Source: Paroedura picta (taxonomy: Eukaryota; Chordata; Lepidosauria; Squamata; Gekkonidae). From it: a DNA stretch of 64,000 nucleotides. The stretch lies in NCBI RefSeq assembly GCF_049243985.1, contig NC_135384.1:14442501-14506500 (forward strand), written 5' to 3'. Positions 31,721-44,423 of the stretch are shown piece after piece (the first letter of the stretch is position 1; each line of letters opens with the position of its first letter). The notes below the pieces were generated by a model. It was not told the origin of the DNA. It made no database searches and saw nothing but the letters and a program-made list of their open reading frames with translations. Both the position numbers and the translations under genes were made by a program.

Positions 31721-32610
31721 TCACATGATCTGCTGCCGAATATTCATTTCTGGCCTCAGCAAAAGGATGTAGCATTTTGGAGAAAAGATGCAAACCAGTA
31801 AGCCAGCAGCAGAGGACAAGATAGAGAAGATCTCCACAGCCACCATGGATTTTTCTTTAGAACTTAAGTAAGTTGGAATAAAGGAAAACCAAACACTGCA
31901 AAAGACCAACATGCTGAAAGTGATGAACTTGGCTTCATTGAAACTGCCAGGTAACTTCCTGGCAAGAAAAGCCACTGTGAAGCTGATACTGGCCAGAAAG
32001 CCCAGATAGCCAAGGACAGAGTAAAACATCATAGCAGAGCCCTCATTACATTCTAGGATGATTTCCCTGGGTTGTGCATGCATATTCATTTGTGGGAAGG
32101 GAGGGGAAATACAAACCCAAAGAATACAAATCACTGTATGAATTAAGGAGCCAGAAAGGACAATGGAATAGGCCAGTTTTTTACCCACCCATCGCCTCAT
32201 ATGGGACCCTGGTTTGGTGGCCATGAAGGCCAGGACCACAGTGATAGTTTTGGCTAAGACACTGGAAATAGCCACACAGAAGATGAGACTGAATGTAGTT
32301 TGGCGCAGAAGGCAGGTCACCTTCCCTGGCTTTCCAATAAACATCAAGGAGCTGAGGAAACAAAGCAGGAGGGAGGTGAGAAGAATGTAGCTGAGGCTTC
32401 GGTTGTTGGCTTTCACAATGGGAGTATTCTTGTATTTCAGGAAGGTCCCAAGGACTAATGATGCAACCAGAGAGAAAGATACCACCAAGATGACAAAGAT
32501 GATCCCTAAAGTCTCTCTGTATGAAAGATAGCTTAGGACTTTGAGAAGGCATTCCTGATGGCTTACGCTGGGAAATCGATTATCTGGACATTTGACACAG
32601 GCATCCATAT
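31721..32610 (-). CDS. V2R C exon 6 (7TM)
   Basis: 890 bp. [20 protein letters not shown] to [12 protein letters not shown] segments are nearly identical to B in the second half. Confidence 0.95.
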
Positions 32611-35600
32611 CTGAAGGAATCAAAAGAGCTGTTTCAGTATTTCAAGGGTTTTAGTAGTATCTAAGAGGCAATCATATACATAAGGTAGAAATTAATGCCC
32701 CTCCTTTCTTTCTATTTTGTCAGTGGTTTGGGATGATGTTATAGGTAATAGGTTTTGTTGACTGACCAGGTATGCAGCTTTTTGGACAATCAACCTATAG
32801 GAATGGGCTCTCTCATTTCCTTCTGCTTGTCCTGAGATTTAAATTTTGAAATGAGATCTAGATCCTGCCATATCAAAATATTATCTGAATATTTTCTGAT
32901 TATCTGAAAATCTGCAGAAGTGTATAATGTTATAGATTATTTGATTCAGAAAGACCGTTTATGCACTGGGAACTTCACTGCCCCAGCTCCCGTGCAGGAG
33001 CACAGATCGGGGGCGGATGAGGTACACCTGCCCAAATGCTCCCCCATGTGAGTACAGGAAGAGGTGGGGCAACCTGCCATGACTAAAACTCCAGCCTGCA
33101 GCATGGCATGAAATCTCCAGTGCATAAACGGTCAAAGAAACAGTAATGATCTGAAGATTTTCTTCAGATATAAAAGTCTAAAAAAAAGGAATGTTATTAG
33201 TGATAAGATGATAACTGTCCACTTGAGCTAGAGATTAATGGAGAGAAGCAGTTTCTTCTTTTATTCAAAGAGTGACTGGCTGCGTCGGTCTTTTCCTTTC
33301 TTCCCAGGTCAACCCCTTGTGAGCCACTCTAACTGCAGTAGCAGTATTATGAAAGGTACTGGGAAGAAAGGAAAAGAATGACCCTTCAGGATTATAGGTC
33401 TAGGAGATTAACTCTTAGAAACCTCAACAATATGACATTCCCTTCAAACAAGATTCATGTCCTAATAACAGTTGAGAGAGGTTCCATGCCTGTAATTTTT
33501 CTTGGTGTGATTTGGACTTCTAATCTGGTCAGCCGGGTTTGATTCCCCGCTTCCCCACATATAGCCAGCTGGGTGACCTTGGGCTCAACACAACACTGAT
33601 AAAGGTGTTCTGACCAAGCAGTTATATCAGGGCTCTCTCAGCCTCATCTGTCTTACAGGATGTATGCTGAGGGGAGAGGAAAATGTATGCAATTGTAAGG
33701 CACTTTGAGAGTCCTCTGGTAGAGAAAAGTGGCATATAAGAAGCAACCCTTCTTCTTCTAAATTTTCTAATGAACAAATTTTGAGTTCAGTGGCACTTTT
33801 AGAAAACCCAAGTTTAATTCTTGGTATGTTACTTTACTGCTATCCACAAGTCTTACCAACTGCTTTAATATAATTTTATCTATACTTGCACTGTGATTAT
33901 AACTAGTCCTTCAGTGACTTTAAAATATTTGTCCACATAAGCTAGAGAACAATTCCACCTCCTTCAGTATCCTCCTTATTTACATATTGGTGGCCAGTTG
34001 GACAACTTAACAAAAATCCAATTTATAGTCTGCACGTGTCTACCTTTCTCCATGGCTCCTGTTACAATTCGTAGGAACTTTACATCTAATGTCATATTAG
34101 CTTATCTGAGTCTACTATAACATTTTCTGAGCGCACTAATTGACTGCTATTCATAGGTTGTAACAACTGCTTTAAACCAATCCGTACTATAATTTCACAA
34201 TGCTACATTTGCATCCAGGCTCTAACCAGCCTATCTTGGTAAATAACCCTCCACCCACTCCTTTTATATGTAAAGCTTGTGAAAGTCTGTTTTAATGTAA
34301 ATGAAGAAGTGTGCATGAACATAAAAAAGCTTATATCCAGCATCAAATTTCTTGGTCTTAAATGTGCCACTTTACTTAAACCTTGATCTTTTGTTTCAGA
34401 GGAGCTTCCCACCAGAATCTAAACTTTTAATTGTTTTCTTTTTCTGAAGGGCGATGGCTTTAAAGCTATGATATGTACAGAAACAGAAAGAAGTTGCCAC
34501 AACTTTATTAACTATATTTGAGATGCAGATGTGTCGATATTTAATTCTATGTCATAGAAAGCTGCATGTCCTAATCTCCCAATAGTAGAGTAACTGAACT
34601 TTTCCCATTATTTCTCTCTGTTCTAAAATAATATTTGAAACATGTCTCTTACCCTTATTCTCAGAGACCATCCCTTCTGGACAGGGAGTACAATCATAGC
34701 AGCAAAATTTCTCTCCCTCCTTCTTTGACTTGCTGAAGCCAGGCTGGCAGGGGTCATTGCACACAGAAATGGGAAGCACCTGTCCATAAACAGAAAGGGA
34801 GGATAGCATTGAATAATTGTCTTTTGACAATGGGTGGCCTGACAAGTTTTGTTTTGGTGGGGAAGTAAATATGATGTCAGAGAAAGCAAATTAGCCTTTT
34901 GTATTGAGCAGTAGCTTTCCTGTGATGTCATGAATTATTTGTCAACCATGAGATGACCAAAATCCAAAACACAGAGGTGAAAATTAACAAAATGTTGAAC
35001 TTCCATCACAGCATAGCATTGTAAATATTTAAATGAAAATGAGAATGAAAGATTAATCACCTCTGATATTGCTTAGTAAAATGTTGCCTTTGATTGCACA
35101 GGATTAGCTGGGGTTCGAAGCAAATTCAACCTAGTAACTTTAATGTTTCAGTTGTTAAAGCTCTGATCGATATCATATAATTTACAGTTAATTTTTTCTT
35201 AGAACTCGTATAAGCATCTGCAAGTTGATATAACCAATATACTGCTTTAGGAGGCTGAGAAACTGCTTAGTGCAGTGATATGGTCAAGGTAGCTGGGTTG
35301 GTTCCAGTAAATAACCAAGATTTGAGTCCTGTAGAACTTCTAATGACCAACATGATTTTGGTGGATGAGTTTTCAGTAGTCAAAGCTCCAAGAGAAGGTG
35401 CTTTGACTCTCCACAGTTCTGAAAATGTTGTTGATCTCTATGGTACTATTGGACTTGAATCTAGCTGCTTAGCTGGATATAGTTACATGACCTGACCAAG
35501 AATGTTCTTTGCTGTATATTAAATGACATTTGAATAAAAAATTATGTTGCTATTTCAGTCTGATATGATCTTAGAAGCTAGGTAGGGTTGGTCATGCTGA

Positions 35601-38600
35601 CTCCTTGGATGGGAAAACACCAGGGAAGTACAGGGATGCTAGAGAGAGGCTGCCAATGCCAAAGCACATTTGTTTTCTTTCCCTGAAAACAATAAAGGGG
35701 TTTCCTGATTTGGGATGTGATTTGAATGGAATCTAATCATCTAATCTTCCTCAAAATCGTATTCAGGACAGAGTTCCCAGTGCACATAAATTCATCAATT
35801 CAAAACTGTACAAGAAGTGAAACAAAGTGTTTCCAAACTCACATATATTATAAGATATCTATAAAATTAGAGAATTCTGCTAATCTCTTCTGCTTTCTTC
35901 ATTGCAGTATTACTTTTTATCAAACACTGAGAGCCAGTTTGGTGTAGTGTTTAGGAGTGCGGACTTCTAATCTGGCATGCCAGGTTAAATTCTGCACTCC
36001 CCCACATGCAGCCAGCTGGGTGACCTTGGGCTCGCCACAGCACTGATAAAGCTGTTCTGACCGAGCAGTGATATCAGGGCTCTCTCAGCCTCACCCACCT
36101 CACAGGGTGTCTGTTGTGGGGAGAGGAAAGGGAAGGCAACTGTAAGCTGCTTTGAGATTCCTTCGGGTAGGGAAAAGCGGCATATAAGAACCAACTCTTC
36201 TTCTTCTTCTTCTACTGAACATGAAGGACCATGAAAACAATAACAAAACCATAGTGAAAAGTGGTAGAAAGGTCTTCAGCAAAATTTTAGACCAAGATTT
36301 TGACAAATTCTATGTCTAACTCCTATATTGTAAGAATGTCTTCTATATATCTTCTATATTTATCTTCTATATAAGCCTTGCAGTATGGCAGTTGATTGGT
36401 ATCTTAACTCTTAGGGGAAAGGTAAAGGTATGTATTCTATAATTTTGGCAGAAAGGAAGATGCTTCAAGATAAATCTAATCAATACTGTAACCTTTAAAA
36501 AAATAGGAAAAGGCACATGAAGAAAATGAGGGGGGATTAACCTCACCCCCCACATACACTACTTCATCATTGCTGAAAAAATTGCTTGCAAAAGAAGGAA
36601 TTGAGGGGAAGAAATCAGACACCTGGTTAAAGCTTTTATGCCACACAATTTGATCATCCTCTAGAGTGAGCTCATTCTCTGAAGAGGCTTGAGGATCCAG
36701 TCGTCCAACTTTCACCCTAGTAAATGACCCATTTAAGAAGGTAACCCAATTGGTGACATCAAAAACTGTAACTAATTCTCCATCTTGATCAAACTGTATG
36801 CTTTCTCCAACTGTATTGTTGAACAAGGTTTTCCTTAAAAATTTGTGTAACTGGAATTAATGAAAAAAAATAGTTACAATACTAAAAATTTTACAGCCAG
36901 GTAAAAAAAAAAATCAAATTATACATGAACACATCAAGGACACAAACAAAAAGGTTTTTTTAATCATTATGTTAGTGGGAGAACTGAACACAGAAATTGG
37001 AAGTAGAAAGAGAAGAATTCCATTTATGATATGTAAACCGATTTGAATAATTTCAGTACCTGCCATGGCTCTACATTCTCAACATCCATCTTTCCACCTT
37101 CCAAATGTTTTTTTCTGTTATATTCATGTGTGTGGATATTGTATAAAGCATGGGCAACAGCATATACAGCGTTGTAGACATTATAACTATGGCCAGTCAT
37201 CTGCATTTCAAACAAAGGGCCAGGAAGGCTCTCCAATTTCTCCTCCCCACTGCAGATTTTCTTCATATCCCCTTGCTCATATTTCAATTCACAGCTAAAT
37301 GCTTGCTCCCAAAAGATCTGAATGAAACCATCTCCTCCATCCCAGGAAGGTCTTATGGTCCGGAGGAATTCTTGAAATCCTGGAGGCTGATTGGAATGGA
37401 CTGCAAAGGATAGGGCACCATGGAGGGAGTCAGTATCAAAAATTCTTTGGATAGCATATGACTCAAAGTCCCAGTGTGATGTAACTATCCATACCTTATC
37501 CAGAACGGGTAATAAAATGAAAGGAAAGAAATACAGTATGATTCTTAAAATCAACATGGCTGAAAGATCTCCATAAACACAAAATATATTGACTTTTTTG
37601 TCCATTAATACTGGGAAGTTTTCAGCTTGGTTTATAACAAAGTCTGACATGTCCTTTATGTAAGTCACCTTTGGTAATTTGTATATGAATGCAAAGCAAA
37701 TGCTATTCTCAGAGAGGAGAGGTACTATTCTCTGCAAAAACTTATTTCCCATGTCATCATCCATAGCCAGGAGCCCAATCCAAGTCCACTGAAAATGATG
37801 AAGTAACTTTACAACTCCCCTGTACTGATAGGTGTCATCAGGCACCATCTGATAAATGGAAGAAAATTGTTTTTTGTCACCCTTTGCAAGGGAAAATGAC
37901 CCAAAAGTTAGCTGAAAGAAAACACACTGTCATTTTCATGAATGAAATCAGCATACTTAATCATATGCCGGAGTGGTTAAGTCTAAATTTATATCTTACC
38001 TGAGGAGTCTTGTAGATGTTCAGAATGGAGGCCATCTGAGCAGAGGTTTCAAACAAACGCCCTCCAATGACAGCTATGAATTTCTGTTGGTTATCACAGC
38101 TGAAGTTAGGGACCAGCCTCTGCTGTGCAGAAAGTACGCTGAGTGTGGCCTTAAAAGTCATCCTGCCAAGGCCGTAGCTATTGAGGATGTAGAGCCCCAA
38201 GGTGGTGTTTGGTAAGAAGTTAGGATTCTCATTCAGCTCTTTTACAGCAAAAGCCAACGCCAAAATATACTGATAGTTTTTTGTTATGGACCTACAGAGA
38301 AGATATGTAGGAAAGCAACCAAACTGCATTTACAGTGTTCTTCCTCTCAGCTGAACGTCCTGTTAATGAACTGGTTTCTTTACCAGTGCCTTTAACTAAC
38401 TCCTCATTTTCAATACATAAACATTTTACACAGCATTGCAAAGCAAATCATGCCCATACAGTTGTAATGGACTTTTATGGTCCGTCTTTGCCAACCTATT
38501 TTCATATCGGTTTGCTTTAACATGGTAAGATTGATTAGCAGTGTGGCAGTTCTGCCAATGAAGACCCAACTTACTTTTTGGCACAAATATGGCTGCAGCT

Positions 38601-40391
38601 GTTTATTATATTGCCAGTCTCCAAAGGGTTGGCCCCGTATGGTATGAAGCCTGACTCCTCAGCCTTCTGGCTGCTTAACCTGAGGTTTCTTGGATGCCTT
38701 GGTACCCACTCCATCCCAGCCAGGACAGCAGGTCCCTTGAGTCTGGAATTTCTAACTGGGAAGTGACCCTATCAGGGTGCACCATGCATTCACATCACCA
38801 TAGGTCACTTGGCTATAAGCCCATGGTCTCCCAGCCATAAAGGACACACTAATATATTTGCTGGACTTATTAAGGAGACCCCCAACCTCCAGGGAGTCTA
38901 GTGCACAAATTGTACTCCCTGCCAACAGGCTGATATCATGCCTGAACCGAAGAAGAAGAAGAAGGGTTGGTTCTTATATGCCGCTTTTCCCTACCCGAAG
39001 GAGGCTCAAAGCGGCTCATAGTGGCCTTCCCATTCCTCTCCCCACAACAAACACCCTGTGGAGTGGGTGAGGCTGAGAGAGCCCTGATATCACTGCTCGG
39101 TCAGAACAGCTTTATCATGCCGTGGCGAGCCCAAGGTCACCCAGCTGGTTGCATGTGGGGGAGCATAGAATTGAACCCGGCATGCCAGATTAGAAGTCTG
39201 CACTCCTAACCCCTACACCAAACTGGCTCTCCATGAATAAACAAAAATCAACAGGAACTTGTAAAACATAACCAAAAGCATAGGGAACAGGGAAGGGAAG
39301 CCATTTGGCCACACAGCAGTGAGCATCCCCACACCTTGCAATCATCTTGGGTTTCCTGCCACTACCTGCTTCATCAATGGTAGCCATGGGTGAGTCATGT
39401 CCGCTAATTGTTAAAGGAGTCAGAGAAGGCAGCTCAAGTGAGGAGGAAGAAATAGGGTAGATGTACAAACAAATAAGATGAACAATGCTGCACATGCTGG
39501 AATGCCATTTTTCCCATTGAAAATTTTTATGCATTGCATAACTAGAATGATCCAAGCAAATTGTAGAAAGATAACATTAAAGGAGCCTCTTGTGGCAATG
39601 AGCCTCTTGTGGCGCAGAGTGGTAAGGGAGCAGACATGCTGTCTGAAGCTCTGCCCATGAGTCTGGGAGTTCAATCCCAGCAGCCAGCTCAAGGTTGACT
39701 CAGCCTTCCATCCTTCCCAGGTTGGTAAAATGAGTACCCAGCTTCCTGGGGGGTAAACGGTAATGACTGGGGAAGGCACTGGCAAACCACCCCGTATTGA
39801 GTCTGCCATGAAAACGCTAGAGGGCGTCACCCCAAGGGTCAGGCATGACCCTGTGCTTGCATTGGGGATACCTTTACCTTTACCTTTAACATTAAATAGG
39901 CAACATGTTACAGTGGTAAAAGTCCTAGAAACACCAATTTGCATTTTCATTGTACCCTGAAAACTTTATGTATAATGTTCAGTCAATGATGCCTTGTCAG
40001 CCTAGTCTCCCAAACAGGGTTGAGGTAAGGATAATTAAATGAAAATGTAATCTGTGGTTACATAGTCACTAAATGAATACAGTGATCAAGATTTAGTCAA
40101 AGAAAAAAATATTTACACAGGTTCTTCAACCACCATCCGTGCCGGGTGTTCTAGGAAAGATGGAGGGTTATTGAAGAAAGTGACTTGAGCGGCGATCCCA
40201 CCAATAAGAAGGTCCCCTGGCTGATAAAATTGGTGAGGAATTGGAAAGGGATCATCGTATATGGAGCAATTAATGGTACACGTCCTAGACACTATACAAC
40301 ATGGCAGCACCAGCAGCACCAGGATCCGTGGCAGCAGCATCTCAATGGCAAGACTTCCCTTCCGGATGCAGAATATCACTTTGCCATCCAT
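31721..40391 (-). CDS. V2R gene C, complete, 887 aa
   Basis: Six-exon V2R of the same subgroup as A and B: exons 40117-40391, 38000-38291, 37060-37911, 36623-36850, 34653-34779, 31721-32610 (275, 292, 852, 228, 127, 890 bp; 888 codons with stop, all phases fit). Signal peptide and Venus-flytrap to about residue 549, cysteine-rich linker to about 591, then seven helices. The tail is three codons shorter than in B (ends RQQIM). In exon 3, the stretch around residues 220-260 of the protein differs from A and B ([14 protein letters not shown] type changes), which is where ligand selectivity may differ (inference). No defect was seen; likely functional. Confidence 0.93.
32953..33133. mobile_element. 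MITE, 181 bp, inverted orientation
   Basis: TIRs as in the other copies, AAA on both flanks. Gene B intron 5 has the empty site (GATTCAGAAAGGAACA near 21042). Confidence 0.88.
33506..33762 (+). mobile_element. SINE family 2, diverged, head missing
   Basis: Starts within the box region (GACTTCTAATCTGG, GGGTTTGATTCCCC) and ends in (TTC)n. Confidence 0.75.
34653..34779 (-). CDS. V2R C exon 5 (cysteine-rich)
   Basis: 127 bp. [37 protein letters not shown]. Donor AGG|GTAAGAG. Confidence 0.95.
35566..35690 (+). mobile_element. 5S-rRNA-derived SINE
   Basis: GATCTTAGAAGCTAGGTAGG, GACTCCTTGGATGGGAAAAC and CCAGGGAAGTACAGGGATGC follow the 3' two thirds of 5S rRNA in order, with many changes. 5S-derived SINEs are known from squamates. 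Confidence 0.65.
35931..36214 (+). mobile_element. SINE family 2
   Basis: Full-length copy with head GAGCCAGTTTGGTGTAGTG and a (TTC)n tail. Gene B intron 4 has the empty site (near 23370). Confidence 0.88.
36623..36850 (-). CDS. V2R C exon 4
   Basis: 228 bp. [20 protein letters not shown] to VWHKSFNQ, donor CAG|GTGTC. Confidence 0.93.
37060..37911 (-). CDS. V2R C exon 3
   Basis: 852 bp. [31 protein letters not shown], to NVEPWQ. Open. Confidence 0.94.
38000..38291 (-). CDS. V2R C exon 2
   Basis: 292 bp. [20 protein letters not shown] to NIYKTPQ, donor CAG|GTAAGA. Confidence 0.94.
38560..38945. repeat. unclassified dispersed repeat, copy 3
   Basis: Shares CTCCCTGCCAACAGGCT and neighbouring text with 17870-18165, and adds about 200 bp to the left. 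Family not recognised. Confidence 0.4.
38949..39232 (-). mobile_element. SINE family 2
   Basis: Full-length reverse copy from (GAA)n to CCAAACTGGCTCTC. Confidence 0.88.
39582..39887 (+). mobile_element. tRNA-derived SINE, family 1, with doubled head
   Basis: The first 13 bases GAGCCTCTTGTGG occur twice in tandem. Flanked by TAACATTAAA. Confidence 0.85.
40117..40391 (-). CDS. V2R C exon 1
   Basis: Start [12 protein letters not shown] at 40391. Signal core [16 protein letters not shown], then [19 protein letters not shown]. Donor CCTGT|GTAAAT. Confidence 0.92.
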
Positions 40392-40849
40392 TATATTTCA
40401 TCACATCAGTTTTGTTGCGTCATTATTCGTGTTTCTAATGAATTTTTGGTTCACTGCTTAAAATCCAAATGACACGCAACCCCAACATTAAAGGAATGCT
40501 TCTCCATAAAACATCATCTCCCAGATGTACAACAGATCAATATATGATAAAAAGTATAAAGAGGTTTTGTTCATTTTATGATTTGAGAATAAAAATTAAA
40601 TATTCTATCTTAATTTCTAAAAGCAGCATCTAAGAGTGTGGCCCTTAGCAAGCAGATCTTTCATTTGTGAGATTTTATCAGATTTATTTCTAAACCCAGG
40701 AATAATGTTGGGATTGGTTGAAGAAAAAGAATAAGATACCATATTATGTGTGGAAGTGATATTTAAATAAATGAGAAACAATATCTGAGGGAAGGAGTTT
40801 AAAGAAACCTAAATGAAAGAGAACAGGAAAGGGGAATACAACGGATCAC

Positions 40850-41150
40850 CTGAGACCTGTTTCTATCTAGATGCAGTTCTGATGAAAAAGTCTTGATTTT
40901 GTACTATTTAAATTAAGGTCTTATTATTTGTGTGTGCTTTCAAGATATCCATTGCAAACAAGGAAGACACCTGTTGTTTTGGCAATTTGGCTGGAGCTAA
41001 TTGCCCACCATTGAGGATTGCTTCAGGGCCCCACACCAGCTGCACTGTAAACTAGACATGCAGGCAGAAGGATTTGTTGTCTCCAAAGTTCTTACAGGCC
41101 AGCTGATACATTTGTGGGTTGGAAACTGTCAATAAGTCTCTGGGCAATAC
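40850..41150 (-). promoter_or_regulatory. conserved upstream block of V2R C
   Basis: Counterpart of 12200-12500, 0.46-0.76 kb before the start codon. Confidence 0.4.
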
Positions 41151-41242
41151 AGATTTAGAAAAGGTGTGCATGGGCATCCAAATGACGATTGATGTGAGCA
41201 ACCGCATCCTCTTCACCTGGTAGTAAGCAAACATAGTTACCT

Positions 41243-42178
41243 TCTCAATACAATACAATACAAAACAATATAAAAACCTTTAATGGCATCGAAGATATAT
41301 AACAACATCAACAATTAATTAGATGGCACAGATCTATAAAACAATTATAAAGTGCAGATGACCAGTAGATACAATAGTGTCAAAACCAGTACCCTTTTAC
41401 TCTTTTAGCCTGTGAACCATAACCAGAGATACAAACTTAGCTACCAGTTCAGTGGTCTCTAAGCATTTATCAGCTAGCAGCAAATTAAGAGACCTTGCAT
41501 TTGCAACATTAGGGAAAATTAAAAGTGGTTTAATCATATCATCACATTGATGGTTATACACATTACATCGCAAAATAATATGGCAAATTGAGTCCAGTTC
41601 TATACAACAATATCTGCAAGTTGTCCTATAACTGCCTTCAAGCACTGCAGAGGGAAATCATTTAGTCTAGCTTACATAAAAGCTCTGTGCAATGATGGCT
41701 TTATTAGGCTGGGAAAATAATGTGCCATAGAATTTGGGATATAGGATAAACCAAGTGATCTTGGAGAACACGACCCCCCCTGCACCAGCATAAATTACCT
41801 GGAGGTCAATATCCCAGATTCTTCTTTGGATGGTTTGGAATATATGCTCCTCTCCAGATTTGGCGAAGGAATCAATGACAGTACCTATAGATTTTATTTT
41901 AGAGGCTATGGACTGAGACTATTTCCAACTATAATTGTCAGATGGTAGAAGCACTAAAAAATAAACGGAGCCAATATTTAATGGATAAAGTCAAAGCACG
42001 AGATTCAATAGTATGGAGGCCCAGCTCAGCACATAACGTAAAATAGGTTACAGAATTACGTAATGCTCATATTCTGTGGAAGAAGGCTGCAGTCAGCTTC
42101 TTTATTAAAATACTGGATCTTTAAAGGGATTCCATAGAGAAGTTGAGGTATCATGGAGGCTTAAAAAACTTGCTACCT
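41243..42178 (-). mobile_element. LINE 3' part, tail (AATAC)n
   Basis: The minus strand reads a terminal Cys/His knuckle (CRYCCIELDSICHIILRC), an ATGCCATTAAAGG end and a (GTATT)n tail. Flanked by TACCTTCTC on both sides. Related in style to the LINE at 4404. Confidence 0.65.
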
Positions 42179-42234
42179 TCTCCCAAAGTATTAGGCCTAT
42201 GATGTATCTGCTGAAACCAGTGCTTTAAATGTTG

Positions 42235-42729
42235 TTGTCGTTGTTAGGTGCGAAGTCGTGTCCCACCCATTGCAATCCCATGGACAATGATCCTCCAGGC
42301 CTTCCTGTCCTCTACCATTCCCCAGAGTTCATTTAAGTTTGCACCTACTGCTTCAGTGACTCCATCCAGCCACCTCATTCTCTGTCGTCCCCTTCTTCTT
42401 TTGCCCTCGATGGCTCCCAGCATTAGGCTCTTCTCCAGGGAGACCTTCCTTCTCATGAGGTAGCCAAAGTATTTGAGTTTCATCTTCAGGATCCGGCCTT
42501 CTAAGGAGCAGTCAGAGCTGATCTCCTCTAGGACTAACCGGTTTGTTCGCCTTGCAGTCCAAGGGACTCTCAAGAGTCTTCTCCAGCATCAGAGTCCAAA
42601 AGCCTCAATTCTTTGATGCTTGGCCTTCCTTATGATCCAACTTTCGCAGCCATACATTGCAACTGGGAAGACCATAGCCTTGACTAAACACACTTTTGTT
42701 GGCAGGGTGATGTCTCTGCTTTTTAGGAT
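42235..42729 (-). mobile_element. BovB LINE 3' end
   Basis: The minus strand encodes the BovB RT C-terminus (LEEISSDCSLEGRILKMKLK, RRRGRQRMRWLDG, WRIIVHGIAMGG) and ends with (AAC)n-like bases. TGCTTTAAATG flanks both ends. Confidence 0.9.
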
Positions 42730-42777
42730 GCTTTAAATGCTACCACAGTAAATAACTGGCTTCATCTTCTTGTATTT

Positions 42778-42892
42778 GCCACTCCCTTGCCTTTTGTAAC
42801 TTCCCTCACAATTTTTTAGACTTTTATTACAGAACCGATTGTATATTTTATATTGTGAATGCCATTAAAGGTTTTGTATTGTATTGTAAATC
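42778..42892 (+). mobile_element. LINE 3' tail fragment
   Basis: ATGCCATTAAAGGTTTTGTA followed by TTGTATTGTA: the same 3' end as the LINE at 41243 but in opposite orientation. Confidence 0.6.
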
Positions 42893-43317
42893 CCTATGTT
42901 GCATCAGTAATTCACATATCAGCATAAGTCTTGGTGTCTTTCCAAGACACTTGTACAGAAGATAATACTGCACTTGCCTGAAATAGGAGATGGGGCAAGT
43001 GAATAATATGATACCTTCAGCTAACTGAAAAATGCTTATTATTAATTGGCTGATTATGACGAAATTGGGGGTATGTTATACTAACTGTGTAAAAATCTGT
43101 GCCTGGGGCAGCTGGACACACTGGATTTTGGAAATGAAACAGAGTGTCACTCTTTAATTGCTGCAGCTATTTAAATGATAACTTGGATGAATTCTCTGGC
43201 CTGATGCAGATAATTTGGAACCCTGTCCCATAACTGGTTCCTAATACAGCATAAATATCACAGAGATTTCTTAATTTAGCAAATGAAGACACTTCATTTG
43301 AAAAAATACGTTCCCTG

Positions 43318-43318
<1 letters not shown>

Positions 43319-43401
<83 letters not shown>

Positions 43402-43436
43402 TTAGTAGTATTAGTAGTATTAGTAGTATTATTATT
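43319..43436. repeat. microsatellite (ATT)n and (AGT/ATT)n
   Basis: Long trinucleotide run, probably grown from the tail of the adjoining LINE. Confidence 0.95.
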
Positions 43437-43625
43437 TATATCCTGCCTCCCCCGGAGGCTTGAGGCACGTCATATAAAACCAATCCCCTAAAACAATAAA
43501 GACACAACTAAACTATGACCACAATAAGACTATGACCACTGAAACAGGCAATTCCTTTCTTTAATTTCCATTGCTATCAAGTAACTGAAGTATGATTCCA
43601 AATGAGGCAGTAATAAAGAAATAAC

Positions 43626-43626
43626 T

Positions 43627-43706
<80 letters not shown>

Positions 43707-43707
43707 T
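43626..43707. repeat. microsatellite (TTTC)n
   Basis: About 20 units. It gives an artificial Lys/Glu-rich open frame on the minus strand. Confidence 0.97.
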
Positions 43708-44287
43708 ACCACCCTCCTTACACAGGCTCAGAGAATTACATAACAGTAAAAACAGTCACATAGTTAATATTAAATATAAACATTAAATATTTAAAAACCT
43801 TTAAAATCACATTTTCCATTTAAAAATTCAGCGATGTCATCAGTACAGTCCTATTATTTTGGAAGTAGAAACATTTGTGAAGTTTCATAGAGGTTTTCTG
43901 TGGGGTGGGCAATAGATGCTGTTATCAGTGGCCCCAACCAAAAGCCTGGTGGAAGAGATCTGACTTGAAGGACCTGTGGAATTATGCTAGTTCCAACAGG
44001 GCCTTGAACTCCTCTGCGAGCACTTTCTAACAGATAGGAGCAAGGACTGAAAATATCCTGGTTGAGGCCAGATGTACTTTCCTGTGGCCAAAGACTACTA
44101 TCCATTTGGTATTGGCTGACAGTGATGCTTTTGAGAGGATATAGGCAGAGGTGCAGTCCTTTAGGTACACTAGGCCCAGGCGATTAATGGCCTTACAGTT
44201 GAGAACCAATACCTTAAACATGAACCAAAGTACAGCTGGAAGAGCGAGCAGCTGCTAAATAATGGGTCAAATGTGGACCCTCTAAGG

Positions 44288-44423
44288 CAGGGGTAATCAA
44301 CCTGTGGTCTTCCAGTTGTTCATGGACTACAATACCCATGAGCTCCTGCCAGCAAATGCTGGCATGGGCTCATGGGAATTGTAGTCCATGGACATCTGGA
44401 GGATCACTGGTTGACTACCCCTG
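44288..44423. mobile_element. hAT-type MITE, 136 bp
   Basis: Ends CAGGGGTAATCAACC and GGTTGACTACCCCTG, almost one long palindrome. The flanking 8-mers CTCTAAGG/CTCTACCC agree in 5 bases. Confidence 0.75.

Larger units (their letters stand above)
32611..34652 (-). other. intron 5 of V2R C
   Basis: Contains a MITE, a SINE 2 copy and AT-rich sequence paralogous to B intron 5. 33140-33500 holds nothing I recognise. Confidence 0.7.
34780..36622 (-). other. intron 4 of V2R C
   Basis: Paralogous to B intron 4 but with a 5S-like SINE and a SINE 2 instead of the L1 and SINE 1 found there. Confidence 0.7.
38292..40116 (-). other. intron 1 of V2R C
   Basis: Contains an unclassified repeat, a SINE 2 and a SINE 1. 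39233-39580 shows only AT-rich intron sequence, partly like A intron 1. Confidence 0.7.

Noticed and set aside
35566-35690. 5S rRNA gene
   Set aside because: Only part of the 5S sequence is present, with many changes and no terminator; a SINE fits better.
43530-43712. Lys/Glu-rich small protein
   Set aside because: Translation of a (TTTC)n microsatellite.
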